From NCBI GenBank assembly GCA_009995495.1, contig JAACPL010000010.1:1-41910 (forward strand): a DNA stretch of 41,910 bases. The letters are read 5' to 3'. The position numbers and the translations under genes are program-made. The notes under the pieces were generated by a model. The model was not told where the DNA came from. It did not search any database and saw only the letters and a program-made list of their open reading frames with translations. Shown piece by piece: positions 16,737 through 25,657 of the stretch. This DNA is from Candidatus Falkowiibacteriota bacterium (lineage in GTDB: Bacteria; Patescibacteriota; Patescibacteriia; Patescibacteriales; UBA12465). How positions within the stretch are numbered: position 1 is the stretch's first letter; every line of letters begins with the position of its first letter.

Positions 16737-19037
16737 ATGAATGAAAAGACTTATTTGCGTTTAATTCAGTTTGGTTTAATTGCCTCCTTATTTATTGTTT
16801 TCTTTGTTTTTAAAGCCTTGCTTTTTCCTTACATAACTTCTAAACAATTTGCTTTTAATATTTTAATTGAATTATTATTTGCTCTTTGGTTGGTTTTTAT
16901 TTTGAAATTTCCTAAATATCGGCCGAAGAAAAATTTGATAACTTATGGTTTAGTTGCTTATTTTGTGGCAATTTTGATGTCGGTCGTCGTTAGTGTTGAT
17001 CCGGCTTTAAGTCTTTGGGGCGACGCCGAACGAATGCTTGGCTTTTTTCATGTTTTTCATTTCTTTCTATTCTTCTTGATGCTTATTTCAACTTTCCGCT
17101 CTTGGAAAGATTATAAAATTTTGCTTTTAACTTCAGTTATAGTAGCGACGGTTGTTAGTTTAAATGGAATTTTTGGTGAACAACGTTTTAGTACAATTGG
17201 TAACACGGCTTATGTTAGTGGTTATTTAATTTTTAACATTTTTTTTGCCATAATTTTATTTTTCCGCGAGCAACATAAACTTTGGCGTCTTGCTTATATT
17301 GTTCCGATTTTAATTATGCTTTGGGAATTCTGGATTTGTCGAACTTCAGGGGCGATTATTGGTTTGTTTTTAAGCTTGATGCTTTTAATTTTTCTCTTTG
17401 GCGTTTTACATGAGAGAAAAAAAATTAGACGCCTTTCTTTAATTACTTTTATTATTGCCGTTATTACTGTGGTTGGACTTTTTTCTCAATATCAAGCCGA
17501 TTGGTTTCAAAAGAGTTTTCTAAGAAATTTAACTCCGCAAAAAGTTACTTTTCAAACTCGCTTAATTTCTTGGGAAGGCGCAGCTAAGGATTTTAAAAAT
17601 CATCCGATTTTTGGTACCGGCTTTGGAAATTATGCGATAATTTTTGATCGTCATTTTGATTCAAGATTTTTTAATTATACGACTTCTGAAACTTATTTTG
17701 ATAGAGCCCATAATAATTTAATTGATATTGCCTCTACTACCGGAACGGTTGGTTTATTGGCTTATCTTAGTATTTTTGTGGCCGCCTTATTTTATTTATT
17801 TTCGGAACTAAAAGCTAATGGTTATAGAGTTGCTTTAAGAGAATTGAAACAAAGAAGAAATTTAGAAATAATTATCATAATCTCACTTTTAGCGGCTTAC
17901 TTTATCCAAAATTTAGCAATTTTTGATTCTTTTGTTACCTATCTTGGGATGATGATTATTTTAGGGTTTATCTATTATTTACGAAGTGAAAGAGAGGATC
18001 GAGGTGTTATTGAGGGGGTTTCCGAAATTAAGACTGTTGCTAGTTCTAAGATTTATCTAAAAAAACAATCAACTGAAGTTTTCTTGTTAATAATTTTATT
18101 ATTATCTGCTTATATTTTTACGGCTAACTTTAATTTGAAACCAAAGCGAACTTTAGAGGGCGCCATTCAAGCCTACTCTTTAGGTTTAAGCGGGCAAGCT
18201 GAGGCGAGTTATAAAATGTTTCAAGAAGTCCTTAAAGACCATCCCCTGGAAAGAGACGCGCGGGTTGTGGTTATTAATTTATTTACTTCAAATTGGGAAC
18301 AACTTAAAACTTTAGAGCCCGCTCGTGCCGATGAAATTATTGAATTTGTTATTGGCTTGGCACAGAAGAATGTTGAGTATAATCCTTATGATAGTTTAAT
18401 GCAGATGCAACTTTCGCAAGTGGCTGATGTTGCTGCTCGTTTTTATGGGAATGATAATTTAGAAAAGGCTAATTTTTATTCAAGCTTAGCGATGCAGGCG
18501 ATTGAGTATGCGATTGAGGCGAGTCCAGGAAGGGCACCGGTTTATTTAGTTAAGGCACAGATGCTTTTAACTAGAGGAGAGAATGATGCGGCAATTGAGA
18601 CTGTAGAATATGCAATTAGTTTAAATGACAAGTATTATGAAGGTTATTGTCGCTTGGCTCAGTTTTATATGTATTTACAAGTTCAAGACGGCTTAAAGGA
18701 AGCGCTTAATAGTTGTATTGATTTAAATGGAGCCTCTAGTATTAGTTCTTCTCAATTTCTTACTTCTTCAATTGGTTATTTAGTTGATGAGGGTGATTTT
18801 GAGAGAGCTATAACATTTGCTTTAAGATTAACCGTCCTTTATCCAAATGATGCTGAGACTTTTCTTAATGTCGCCAAGATTTATTTGATTATGGGCGAGA
18901 ATGATTTGTCGGCGCAGTATTTGCGCCAAGCTTACGCCTTTGATCCAAAAATTGCTGATGATTGGGAGATGTTTTTAGATTTCTGGCTCGGGGAAGAAGG
19001 GGATGGAAATGGAGATGAGACTGGAGCACAACTCTAA
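16737..19037 (+). CDS. O-antigen ligase (Wzy_C)-like membrane protein with C-terminal TPR repeats
   Basis: Many TM segments; GTGFGNYAIIFDRHF...DRAHNNLIDIASTTGTVGLLAYLSIF; C-terminal TPR-like helices. Confidence 0.85.
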   Translation: MNEKTYLRLIQFGLIASLFIVFFVFKALLFPYITSKQFAFNILIELLFALWLVFILKFPKYRPKKNLITYGLVAYFVAILMSVVVSVDPALSLWGDAERMLGFFHVFHFFLFFLMLISTFRSWKDYKILLLTSVIVATVVSLNGIFGEQRFSTIGNTAYVSGYLIFNIFFAIILFFREQHKLWRLAYIVPILIMLWEFWICRTSGAIIGLFLSLMLLIFLFGVLHERKKIRRLSLITFIIAVITVVGLFSQYQADWFQKSFLRNLTPQKVTFQTRLISWEGAAKDFKNHPIFGTGFGNYAIIFDRHFDSRFFNYTTSETYFDRAHNNLIDIASTTGTVGLLAYLSIFVAALFYLFSELKANGYRVALRELKQRRNLEIIIIISLLAAYFIQNLAIFDSFVTYLGMMIILGFIYYLRSEREDRGVIEGVSEIKTVASSKIYLKKQSTEVFLLIILLLSAYIFTANFNLKPKRTLEGAIQAYSLGLSGQAEASYKMFQEVLKDHPLERDARVVVINLFTSNWEQLKTLEPARADEIIEFVIGLAQKNVEYNPYDSLMQMQLSQVADVAARFYGNDNLEKANFYSSLAMQAIEYAIEASPGRAPVYLVKAQMLLTRGENDAAIETVEYAISLNDKYYEGYCRLAQFYMYLQVQDGLKEALNSCIDLNGASSISSSQFLTSSIGYLVDEGDFERAITFALRLTVLYPNDAETFLNVAKIYLIMGENDLSAQYLRQAYAFDPKIADDWEMFLDFWLGEEGDGNGDETGAQL

Positions 19038-19087
19038 TTTTATTTAATTGGAAAACCACCATATGTGTGTACATATTAGCGCACCTA

Positions 19088-19116
19088 TTGACTTTTTGTA
19101 TAAAGCATGGTATAAT
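19088..19116 (+). promoter_or_regulatory. Strong extended -10 promoter for the 19255 ORF
   Basis: TTGACT (19088-19093), 17-nt spacer ending TGG, TATAAT (19111-19116). Confidence 0.72.
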
Positions 19117-19168
19117 TATTACATGTTAAGATTAATATTGTAAGAGAGAACATTGACAAATAAGGTTA

Positions 19169-19226
19169 AATTTGGTTAATTGCTGATTTTATCTAAAACT
19201 AGGTAAATTTAGCAATTAATCAAATT
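19169..19226 (+). promoter_or_regulatory. Long hairpin in the 5' leader of the 19255 ORF
   Basis: AATTTGGTTAATTGCTGA (19169-19186) pairs over 18 positions with TTAGCAATTAATCAAATT (19209-19226), two G-U; internal TTTATC/GGTAAA stem. Confidence 0.65.
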
Positions 19227-19254
19227 ATAAACTTAAAAAAATAGGAGGGAAAAA

Positions 19255-19797
19255 ATGGAAACAACTATTAGTTATTTGGTGATTGTATTTGTCGTTGGCA
19301 TGGTGTTTTACGTAGAAATGTTTATGTATAAACAACCATTGACGGAAAAAGAAATCTCTGATTATCAGAGGGAATTAGATAAAGTTAGGGATGCTCTCGA
19401 AGGTGTTAATCACAGACTTAAGTTAAGTACTGATGCTAAGACAGAATTACTTGACAGACGGAATATGAAAAAAGCCTTCGCGCTTATTTTTTCCGGGATA
19501 GGAATCACACTGGTTTTTGTTGCTGTGTTAATTTTTAGCGATGTTTTATCACTTACTAATATAATAATTATTTGCATCAGCGCTATAATTATGATATTTT
19601 ACGGCATCATAAAAATGTCAGAATCTAAAACATTAGCTGTTGGACTTTTGATCTTTATCTTAATTTTCGGAACATTAGCAAAAATTGCTTTTGATAAAAT
19701 CATAGAGATGTCTCCGTATGCGTATCTTTATTTATGCGGAGTGATATTTTTGATAGGCATATTTAGCCTATTTAGCCTATTTAGCCAAAAAATTTAA
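19255..19797 (+). CDS. Small multi-TM membrane protein with juxtamembrane coiled coil
   Basis: ATG preceded by ataggagggaaaaa (strong SD); about 5 hydrophobic segments; KEISDYQRELDKVRDALEGVNHRLK. Confidence 0.78.
   Translation: METTISYLVIVFVVGMVFYVEMFMYKQPLTEKEISDYQRELDKVRDALEGVNHRLKLSTDAKTELLDRRNMKKAFALIFSGIGITLVFVAVLIFSDVLSLTNIIIICISAIIMIFYGIIKMSESKTLAVGLLIFILIFGTLAKIAFDKIIEMSPYAYLYLCGVIFLIGIFSLFSLFSQKI
19760..19786 (+). repeat. In-frame tandem repeat TATTTAGCC x3
   Basis: Three perfect 9-bp copies at the 3' end of the ORF, encoding part of IFSLFSLFS. Confidence 0.9.
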
Positions 19798-19818
19798 AAA
19801 GCCGCTTTAAAATTATAT

Positions 19819-19845
19819 AAGGAAGTCTACTAAGACTTCCTTTTT
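19819..19845 (+). terminator. Intrinsic terminator between convergent genes
   Basis: aaggaagtc-tactaa-gacttcctt-ttt. The stop codon of the minus-strand ORF (19830-19832) lies in the loop. Confidence 0.8.
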
Positions 19846-20963
19846 AATTTGTCTAACAAGTCTTTTTCATCCCCAGCCTTAAAAAGTAAATCGTTTTTTT
19901 TAACAATTTCTGGGATGCCGCCAATATTTGCGGCGATGACTTTCAAATTTAAATCATTAGCCTCATAAATCACCGTGGGCGAATTTTCGTAACATAAAGA
20001 CGGAACAATTAAAGCTCCTGCTTTTTTCATTTCCGCCTTTACTTCTTCCGAATTTAAGCGACCAAGAAAAATAAAACGTTTATCATCACCGGCAATCTTT
20101 TTCGCTTCTTTTAAGTCGTCGCCATTACCAACTATTCTCAAGCTAGCCGAGTTATCTTCTAAAAGTTTAAAAGTTTTAATTAAAAAGATAATGCCTTTAT
20201 GTTTTTCAATTTGCCCGACGAAGAGAAAGTTATTTTTGGAGGCGGGGGTTTGATCTTGAATTTCGCCTTTATCTTGAGCTTTATTCATAATTTCCGTTTC
20301 AAGTTTTTCAATTTCCAATTCTCTCAAAGGCCTTATTTCCGTGTCTTTATTCTCAAAAAATCCTCGTTTTAGATGTTCATCTAAAAGCCAGGACGAAGGA
20401 GAAATAATTTTTTCCGAATTTAAAAAATATTTTTTTGTTAAGTTTTGATATAACTTGGCAATAAGAGAATCTACTTTTTCTTCTTTACCACTTATCATTA
20501 AGCCAGAGGGATGAAGTAATTGAATATCGTGGAGAAAATGCTCGTGGGTTATTTTTAATTTTTCGGCTACTTTTGTCATAAAAAACCCAATACCAATTAA
20601 ATTGTGAGTTATTATTAAATCTGGTTTTTCGTTACCTAATATGGTTTCTATAGCTTTTTCTTTTTTAGGATTATAAAAATTATTTAGATGCCAAAAAAGA
20701 CGAAGAGCTTTGGGAATATCACTAAGATTATAATATGAAGAGGGGAGATAGTATTTTTTAAAATTATTTTTGGTGTCTAAATTTATTGAGGCAGCGTCTT
20801 TTTCTGTCGCAAACTTTATTAATCTTTTTTTCTTTGGTTCGGTAGTAATTATAAAAATATCATTGCCAAGTGATGATAGTTTTTCCGCCATTTCTTTAAC
20901 AACTTTTTCCGCTCCACCCTTAGCGTAGGGCTCGTATAAATTGTGAACTAAAGCTATTTTCAT
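19830..20963 (-). CDS. Glycosyltransferase family 4-like (GT-B)
   Basis: MKIALVHNLYEPYAKGGAEKVVKEMAEKL...FLFVGQIEKHKGIIFLIKTF...PSLCYENSPTVIYEA. Confidence 0.9.
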   Translation of the reverse strand: MKIALVHNLYEPYAKGGAEKVVKEMAEKLSSLGNDIFIITTEPKKKRLIKFATEKDAASINLDTKNNFKKYYLPSSYYNLSDIPKALRLFWHLNNFYNPKKEKAIETILGNEKPDLIITHNLIGIGFFMTKVAEKLKITHEHFLHDIQLLHPSGLMISGKEEKVDSLIAKLYQNLTKKYFLNSEKIISPSSWLLDEHLKRGFFENKDTEIRPLRELEIEKLETEIMNKAQDKGEIQDQTPASKNNFLFVGQIEKHKGIIFLIKTFKLLEDNSASLRIVGNGDDLKEAKKIAGDDKRFIFLGRLNSEEVKAEMKKAGALIVPSLCYENSPTVIYEANDLNLKVIAANIGGIPEIVKKNDLLFKAGDEKDLLDKLKRKS

Positions 20964-20965
20964 AA

Positions 20966-22120
20966 TTAAGATTTAAATAATCCTTCTAATCTACTTTTCA
21001 TCTTTTCTTCGGAATACTTTTTAGTTGCTAATTCTCGAGCCGCTAAAGACATTGATTTTCTTAGAGACCTATCATTAATAATTTTTTCTAAAGCTTCTTT
21101 TAAAGAAAGTACATCGCCCGGCTTAACTAATAAACCCTCTCTTTCATTTGTAAAAACACTTCTAACACCTGGTAAATCTGAGGCAATTAAAGTTAAGCCA
21201 CAGGCCATCGCCTCAATTAAAACAATACCAAAAGCCTCATTATTATTAACCGAAGGAAGAATTAAGCAGTCAGCGTCTTGATAGGCGCGAATTAATTCGG
21301 AATCACTTAGCTTTCCTTTAAAAAATATTTTTTTCTCTAATCCAACTTTATAAACATCTTCTTCGTATTTTTTTCTTAAGTCGCCATCGCCAATAATATT
21401 TAAAGACCAGTTACCAGGAGTAAAGCTTAAGGCTTTAATTAAATTTTCTAAGCCCTTAAAATAATGAGCGGCATCAAGACCGCCAACAAAAATAAACTCT
21501 ATTTTATCTTTTTTAATAAATTGATTGTTAACAAAATTAACAAAGGATTTAGCCTTAGCAATTAAGCCAGCTCCACCGGCTTTTTTTATTTCCTTGGGCT
21601 TGAATTTTTCTAAATTAATGGCAAAAGGGATTTCTTTAAATTTATCAGGTCTTAAATTGTAATAGTTTTTTATTTTACTATTTTTTACATAATCAAAACT
21701 AGCACTGACAATTAATTCGGCTTGTTTTAATAACGATTTTAAAATTAAACGACTCGGAAAACTTAAAAGTTTTTCGGCAAATTTAAGATTTTTTACATCC
21801 ATATGATAGTGGATGATTAGTCTCGGTTTTTTGTAAAATAATTTAAAAAACCAAACAACCTCAGCGCTGCCAAAGAAAGGGTAGTGGAGATAAATATAAT
21901 CAAAGTTTCTTAGTTTAAAAAATAGCCCAGGAGCAAAGGCGCCGTGACCGCGTCTAAGTAAAGGTTTTAAATTGTTGGGATGAAAATTTTCTACTTCAAA
22001 TTTATCGCTTAAAAGTTCGGCGACTTGTTTAGCGCTATTAGGAATTCCTCCTTTATAGGGCGGGAAGGCGCAAACGATATTAGCAATTTTTAATTTTTTA
22101 AATTCAGGCTGGCTATTCAT
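20966..22120 (-). CDS. Glycosyltransferase family 4 (GT-B)
   Basis: CAFPPYKGGIPNSAKQVAELL...PSVNNNEAFGIVLIEAMACGLTLIASDLPGV. Confidence 0.92.
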   Translation of the reverse strand: MNSQPEFKKLKIANIVCAFPPYKGGIPNSAKQVAELLSDKFEVENFHPNNLKPLLRRGHGAFAPGLFFKLRNFDYIYLHYPFFGSAEVVWFFKLFYKKPRLIIHYHMDVKNLKFAEKLLSFPSRLILKSLLKQAELIVSASFDYVKNSKIKNYYNLRPDKFKEIPFAINLEKFKPKEIKKAGGAGLIAKAKSFVNFVNNQFIKKDKIEFIFVGGLDAAHYFKGLENLIKALSFTPGNWSLNIIGDGDLRKKYEEDVYKVGLEKKIFFKGKLSDSELIRAYQDADCLILPSVNNNEAFGIVLIEAMACGLTLIASDLPGVRSVFTNEREGLLVKPGDVLSLKEALEKIINDRSLRKSMSLAARELATKKYSEEKMKSRLEGLFKS

Positions 22121-22171
22121 AAAAGCTTTATTATCAATATTAGCAATCAGGGATTTCTTTATTTTTGATTT

Positions 22172-22516
22172 TTATTTTTGATATTTCTTTTCCGCTTCTT
22201 TAATTGCTACATGTCTGGTTAAATCAGTTAATTGACGGTCAAGTTTCGCTATGATTAAGCGTAAACGGAAGATAAAATAAAAGAGAATTAAAACACCAAT
22301 ATAAAATAAGAAATTTATACCACTGGCGCTAACGCCGAGTTCAGCTAAAAAGCCATCAATATTTTTAATGAAAATTATAGCAAGGCCGGCAATGAACCAA
22401 AAAATTAACCAAGAAAAAAATTCTGTTTGATTTATTATTTCTTTCTTTTTTTGTGTAAAGAGTTTTATGACAAAAATTAAAATGATAAGAAGGGCAATTA
22501 TTTGTTGTGGCAACAT
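22172..22516 (-). CDS. DUF2304-like membrane protein
   Basis: Small three-TM protein ending in a basic coiled coil, next to a GT2 enzyme as is common for DUF2304. Confidence 0.75.
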   Translation of the reverse strand: MLPQQIIALLIILIFVIKLFTQKKKEIINQTEFFSWLIFWFIAGLAIIFIKNIDGFLAELGVSASGINFLFYIGVLILFYFIFRLRLIIAKLDRQLTDLTRHVAIKEAEKKYQK

Positions 22517-22520
22517 ATTT

Positions 22521-23186
22521 TTATTTACTTAATTTATAGATAAAAAGATCTTTAATTATTTTAAAACCACCGCTTAGTTTTTGTCCAAAGTGGTGATAGA
22601 TTACGGTAATCGGTACTTCGGCCACTCGCAGTTTATAGCTAAAGGCTTTAGTTTGGATTTCACTATTATGAGCCATTTCTCTATTCATTATTCTAATTTT
22701 TTCCGCTGTTTGACGAGTCATAGCTCTGAAACCGTTTTGAGGGTCACTTAATTTTATTCCTAAAATTAGGCGAGTAAAAGCTTGAGCTAGTGGATAAATT
22801 ATTAGCCGTTTAAATAAAGGTAGATTTGCTTTTTTTTCTAAAAAACGCGATCCAAAAACAATATCAGCTTCGTTTTTTATAATTGGGGCAATCATATCTT
22901 TAATTTCTTCAGCTAAGAATTGATTATCGCCGTCGAAGTGAACAATAATATCGATCCCGAGATTTAAAGCGTAATCATTACCGGTTTGCAGTGCTGCTCC
23001 TTGGCCGCGATTGATTAGATGTCTTATTACATAAGCGCCAGCTTCTTCCGCTAGTTTAGAAGTCGCGTCTTTTGAGGCGTCATCTATGACAATAATTTTA
23101 TCAACAAAAGGACGGACATTTTTTATAACCTGAGCAATATTTTTTTCTTCATTCCAGGCGGGAATAACACAAGCAATCTTTAGCAT
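22521..23186 (-). CDS. Glycosyltransferase family 2 (DPM1-like)
   Basis: CVIPAWNEEKNIAQVIKNV...IVIDDASKDATSKLAEEAGA...HFDGDNQ...DPQNGFRAM. Confidence 0.92.
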   Translation of the reverse strand: MLKIACVIPAWNEEKNIAQVIKNVRPFVDKIIVIDDASKDATSKLAEEAGAYVIRHLINRGQGAALQTGNDYALNLGIDIIVHFDGDNQFLAEEIKDMIAPIIKNEADIVFGSRFLEKKANLPLFKRLIIYPLAQAFTRLILGIKLSDPQNGFRAMTRQTAEKIRIMNREMAHNSEIQTKAFSYKLRVAEVPITVIYHHFGQKLSGGFKIIKDLFIYKLSK

Positions 23187-23206
23187 GGTATTAGAGTGTT
23201 TATGGG

Positions 23207-24079
23207 CTATTGTTTGAAAGTCAAAAATTTAAAGCGGGCAATCTCTTGGCGTTTATCTTTTTTATTATTTATCAAGCGACGAAGTTTGGCAAGTTTTTGA
23301 AAACTTATTATTTTAATTAATTTAATTTTTTCCAAATCCGACCGAGAAACAGCTTTTATTTTTTTAGCTAAAAGTTTAAGATTTTCTGCCTCAATTGTTA
23401 TGATTATTAATTTTCCATAAGTAGCAAGGCGAAAAACTTCGCTTAAATCTGCTGTATTTCTTATCTCGTCAACAGCGATGACATCAACATTAGCTTTTTG
23501 AGCTAGTTCAAAAGCATTATTATTTAACTCCATTCTCATTAAACCGTCAGCTTCCTTAGTCCCACCAATTAAGCAGATTGATTTATCAGCCTCTTTTAAC
23601 TCGTTGAAGAGGGCTAATAAAGTTGAAGTTTTCCCAGAAGATTTTGGCCCAGAAAGAATAATTAAACCTCGTTCTTTTCTTATTAAAGTCATTAAATTTT
23701 TACGATCTTCTTTCTTCATTCCGGTTTCTGAGAGGCGCCAAGTTTTTGAATTTTCTCTTTTTTTAAAATCAAAAATTATTTTTTCAGTCTTTCCAATTTG
23801 AACGACTGATAAAAGGAATTCGGAAATAAGTTTTTTGTTTTGGTAATAAACGGTTTGCTTCTTTATTTTAGTCAGTTCGAAATCATTACCTTCAATTAAA
23901 TTTAAAATATCAGCCTTGATTGTTTTGGCGTATTTTTTATCTAAAACAAAATCTTTGCGGCTTGAGTCAGATAAATAATAGCTAATTTTTAGCTCTTTTT
24001 CATCTTCGGTGATAATTAAATTTTCTGCATCTATTTGCTTGGCGTAAACAAAGAGATTATGGGTTATTTTTTGGCTCAT
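23207..24079 (-). CDS. Divergent GspE/PilT-like secretion ATPase
   Basis: GLIILSGPKSSGKTSTLLALFNEL (Walker A), NVDVIAVDEIRNTADLSEVFRLATYGKLIIITIEAEN aligns with the GspE Walker B / His-box region. Confidence 0.7.
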   Translation of the reverse strand: MSQKITHNLFVYAKQIDAENLIITEDEKELKISYYLSDSSRKDFVLDKKYAKTIKADILNLIEGNDFELTKIKKQTVYYQNKKLISEFLLSVVQIGKTEKIIFDFKKRENSKTWRLSETGMKKEDRKNLMTLIRKERGLIILSGPKSSGKTSTLLALFNELKEADKSICLIGGTKEADGLMRMELNNNAFELAQKANVDVIAVDEIRNTADLSEVFRLATYGKLIIITIEAENLKLLAKKIKAVSRSDLEKIKLIKIISFQKLAKLRRLINNKKDKRQEIARFKFLTFKQ

Positions 24080-24087
24080 ATAAGTAT

Positions 24088-24093
24088 ATTATA
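24088..24093 (-). promoter_or_regulatory. Extended -10 (TGC-TATAAT) 8 nt upstream of the ATPase start codon
   Basis: Minus strand ATGCTATAATATACTTATATG. Spacing implies a near-leaderless transcript. Confidence 0.5.
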
Positions 24094-24154
24094 GCATGGT
24101 TTTATATTATCTTAAAATATGATAAGATGAAAGTGTTTAATATGAGTTATAATT

Positions 24155-24568
24155 ATGCCTTATTTCAATTTTTACGCCGGGGCTTATGAATTCTTCGGTC
24201 ATTTAGATTTAGCTTTTAAATCACTTTGGCGTTATTTGCCAAATAGATATTATTTAATAATATCTTTTGTTCTACAGGTTTTAGCTTGGATTCAGGTCTT
24301 TTCTATTAAAAATAATTTAAGTGGAGAACTATTAGTTTTAAGATATAAAATTGATTTTGGGGCTAACCTTGTCGGTAATCCAAACTTGATTTTTATTTAC
24401 CCCCTCTTTTCTTTACTTATCATTTTATTTAATATTTTATTGGTTCTTATTTTAAGTCGTCATAAAAATTTTCGCCTTTTTTCCCAATTGTTATTAGGAG
24501 GCGCCCTAGCTTTTACTATTTTAACAATTCTATATCTTTTATCAGTTTATCTAGTTAATTTTCGTTAG
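24155..24568 (+). CDS. Hypothetical three-TM membrane protein
   Basis: ORF with hydrophobic segments and internal motif LVLRYKIDFGANLVGNPNLIFIYPLF. Confidence 0.75.
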   Translation: MPYFNFYAGAYEFFGHLDLAFKSLWRYLPNRYYLIISFVLQVLAWIQVFSIKNNLSGELLVLRYKIDFGANLVGNPNLIFIYPLFSLLIILFNILLVLILSRHKNFRLFSQLLLGGALAFTILTILYLLSVYLVNFR

Positions 24569-24601
24569 ACATTATTTATATTTTTAATTTTGTTAAATTT
24601 T

Positions 24602-25651
24602 ATGATGGAGGTTTATATTATCAAGGTTTTATTTTTTTCTGCCTTCGCTTTTATTTTAGGTTTTTTTTTGACTCCACTTTTAACTAACTTCCTTTATAAA
24701 TATAAACTAGGTAAAAAGATTAGAAATAGCGGCTCCACCCCTGTTTTTAGTCAATTACATGCCCATAAAGAGGGGACGCCGACGATGGGAGGGATTTTAA
24801 TTTGGGGAACTTTATTTATTTTAATTCTAATATTTTATTGGTTGTCCTTAATTTTTCCCGATAGTATTTTGACTCAACTTAATTTCCTATCAAGAGCGGA
24901 AACTCTTCTGCCCCTTGGAGCTTTATTGGCTAGTGCTTTAATCGGTTTAGTTGATGATTGGCTTGATGTTAGAACTAAGGGCGTCCTTGGTGGTGGCGGC
25001 TTAAAACTTCGTCATCGTCTATTAATTTATACTTTAATTGCTTTTATTGGCGCTCTATGGTTTTATTTTAAGCTCGATTGGACAATATTTCATGTGCCTT
25101 TTTTGGGTAATTTTGAAATTGGTGCTTGGTATATTCCGATTTTTATTTTCATTATCGTCGCCACTTCTTTTTCAGTTAATGAGACCGACGGCCTTGATGG
25201 CTTAGCTGGGGGGACACTTTTGATTGCCTTTGCCGCTTACGGAGTAATCGCTTTTACTATGGGTCGTTATGATTTAGCAACTTTTTGTGCCGTTATAAGT
25301 GGAACTTTATTAGCTTTTCTTTGGTTCAATATTCCGCCCGCTCGTTTTTATATGGGCGACACCGGCTCAATGAGTTTGGGTATTACTTTAGGTATTATTG
25401 CCTTATTAACCAATAATTCTTTATTACTTATTTTTTTCGGTTTAATATTTTTAATTGAATCACTTTCAGTTATTATTCAAGTTACCTCTAAAAAGCTAAG
25501 AGGGAAGAAAGTTTTTCTTTCCGCTCCCGTTCATCATCATTTTCAAGCTCTTGGTTGGCCTGAATCTAAGGTGGTAATGCGTTTTTGGGTTATATCTATT
25601 ATTGGGGCGGCGATTGGTTTGATGATTTTTTTACTTGATAGAAATTTTTAA
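24602..25651 (+). CDS. mraY: Phospho-N-acetylmuramoyl-pentapeptide-transferase
   Basis: GTPTMGGILIW, GLVDDWLDV, ETDGLDGLAGG, FNIPPARFYMGDTGSMSLG, APVHHHFQALGWPESKVVMRFW. Start uncertain (24590 or 24602/24605). Confidence 0.93.
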   Translation: MMEVYIIKVLFFSAFAFILGFFLTPLLTNFLYKYKLGKKIRNSGSTPVFSQLHAHKEGTPTMGGILIWGTLFILILIFYWLSLIFPDSILTQLNFLSRAETLLPLGALLASALIGLVDDWLDVRTKGVLGGGGLKLRHRLLIYTLIAFIGALWFYFKLDWTIFHVPFLGNFEIGAWYIPIFIFIIVATSFSVNETDGLDGLAGGTLLIAFAAYGVIAFTMGRYDLATFCAVISGTLLAFLWFNIPPARFYMGDTGSMSLGITLGIIALLTNNSLLLIFFGLIFLIESLSVIIQVTSKKLRGKKVFLSAPVHHHFQALGWPESKVVMRFWVISIIGAAIGLMIFLLDRNF

Positions 25652-25657
25652 TCTTTT

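Noticed and set aside
19153-19181. Second promoter (TTGACA at 19153) upstream of the 19255 ORF
   Set aside because: The -35 is perfect but the 17-nt-spaced -10 (TTAATT) matches only 3 of 6; the 19088-19116 promoter is much stronger.
23604-23801. Plus-strand 65-aa ORF
   Set aside because: Antisense to the GspE-like ATPase including its Walker A coding region.
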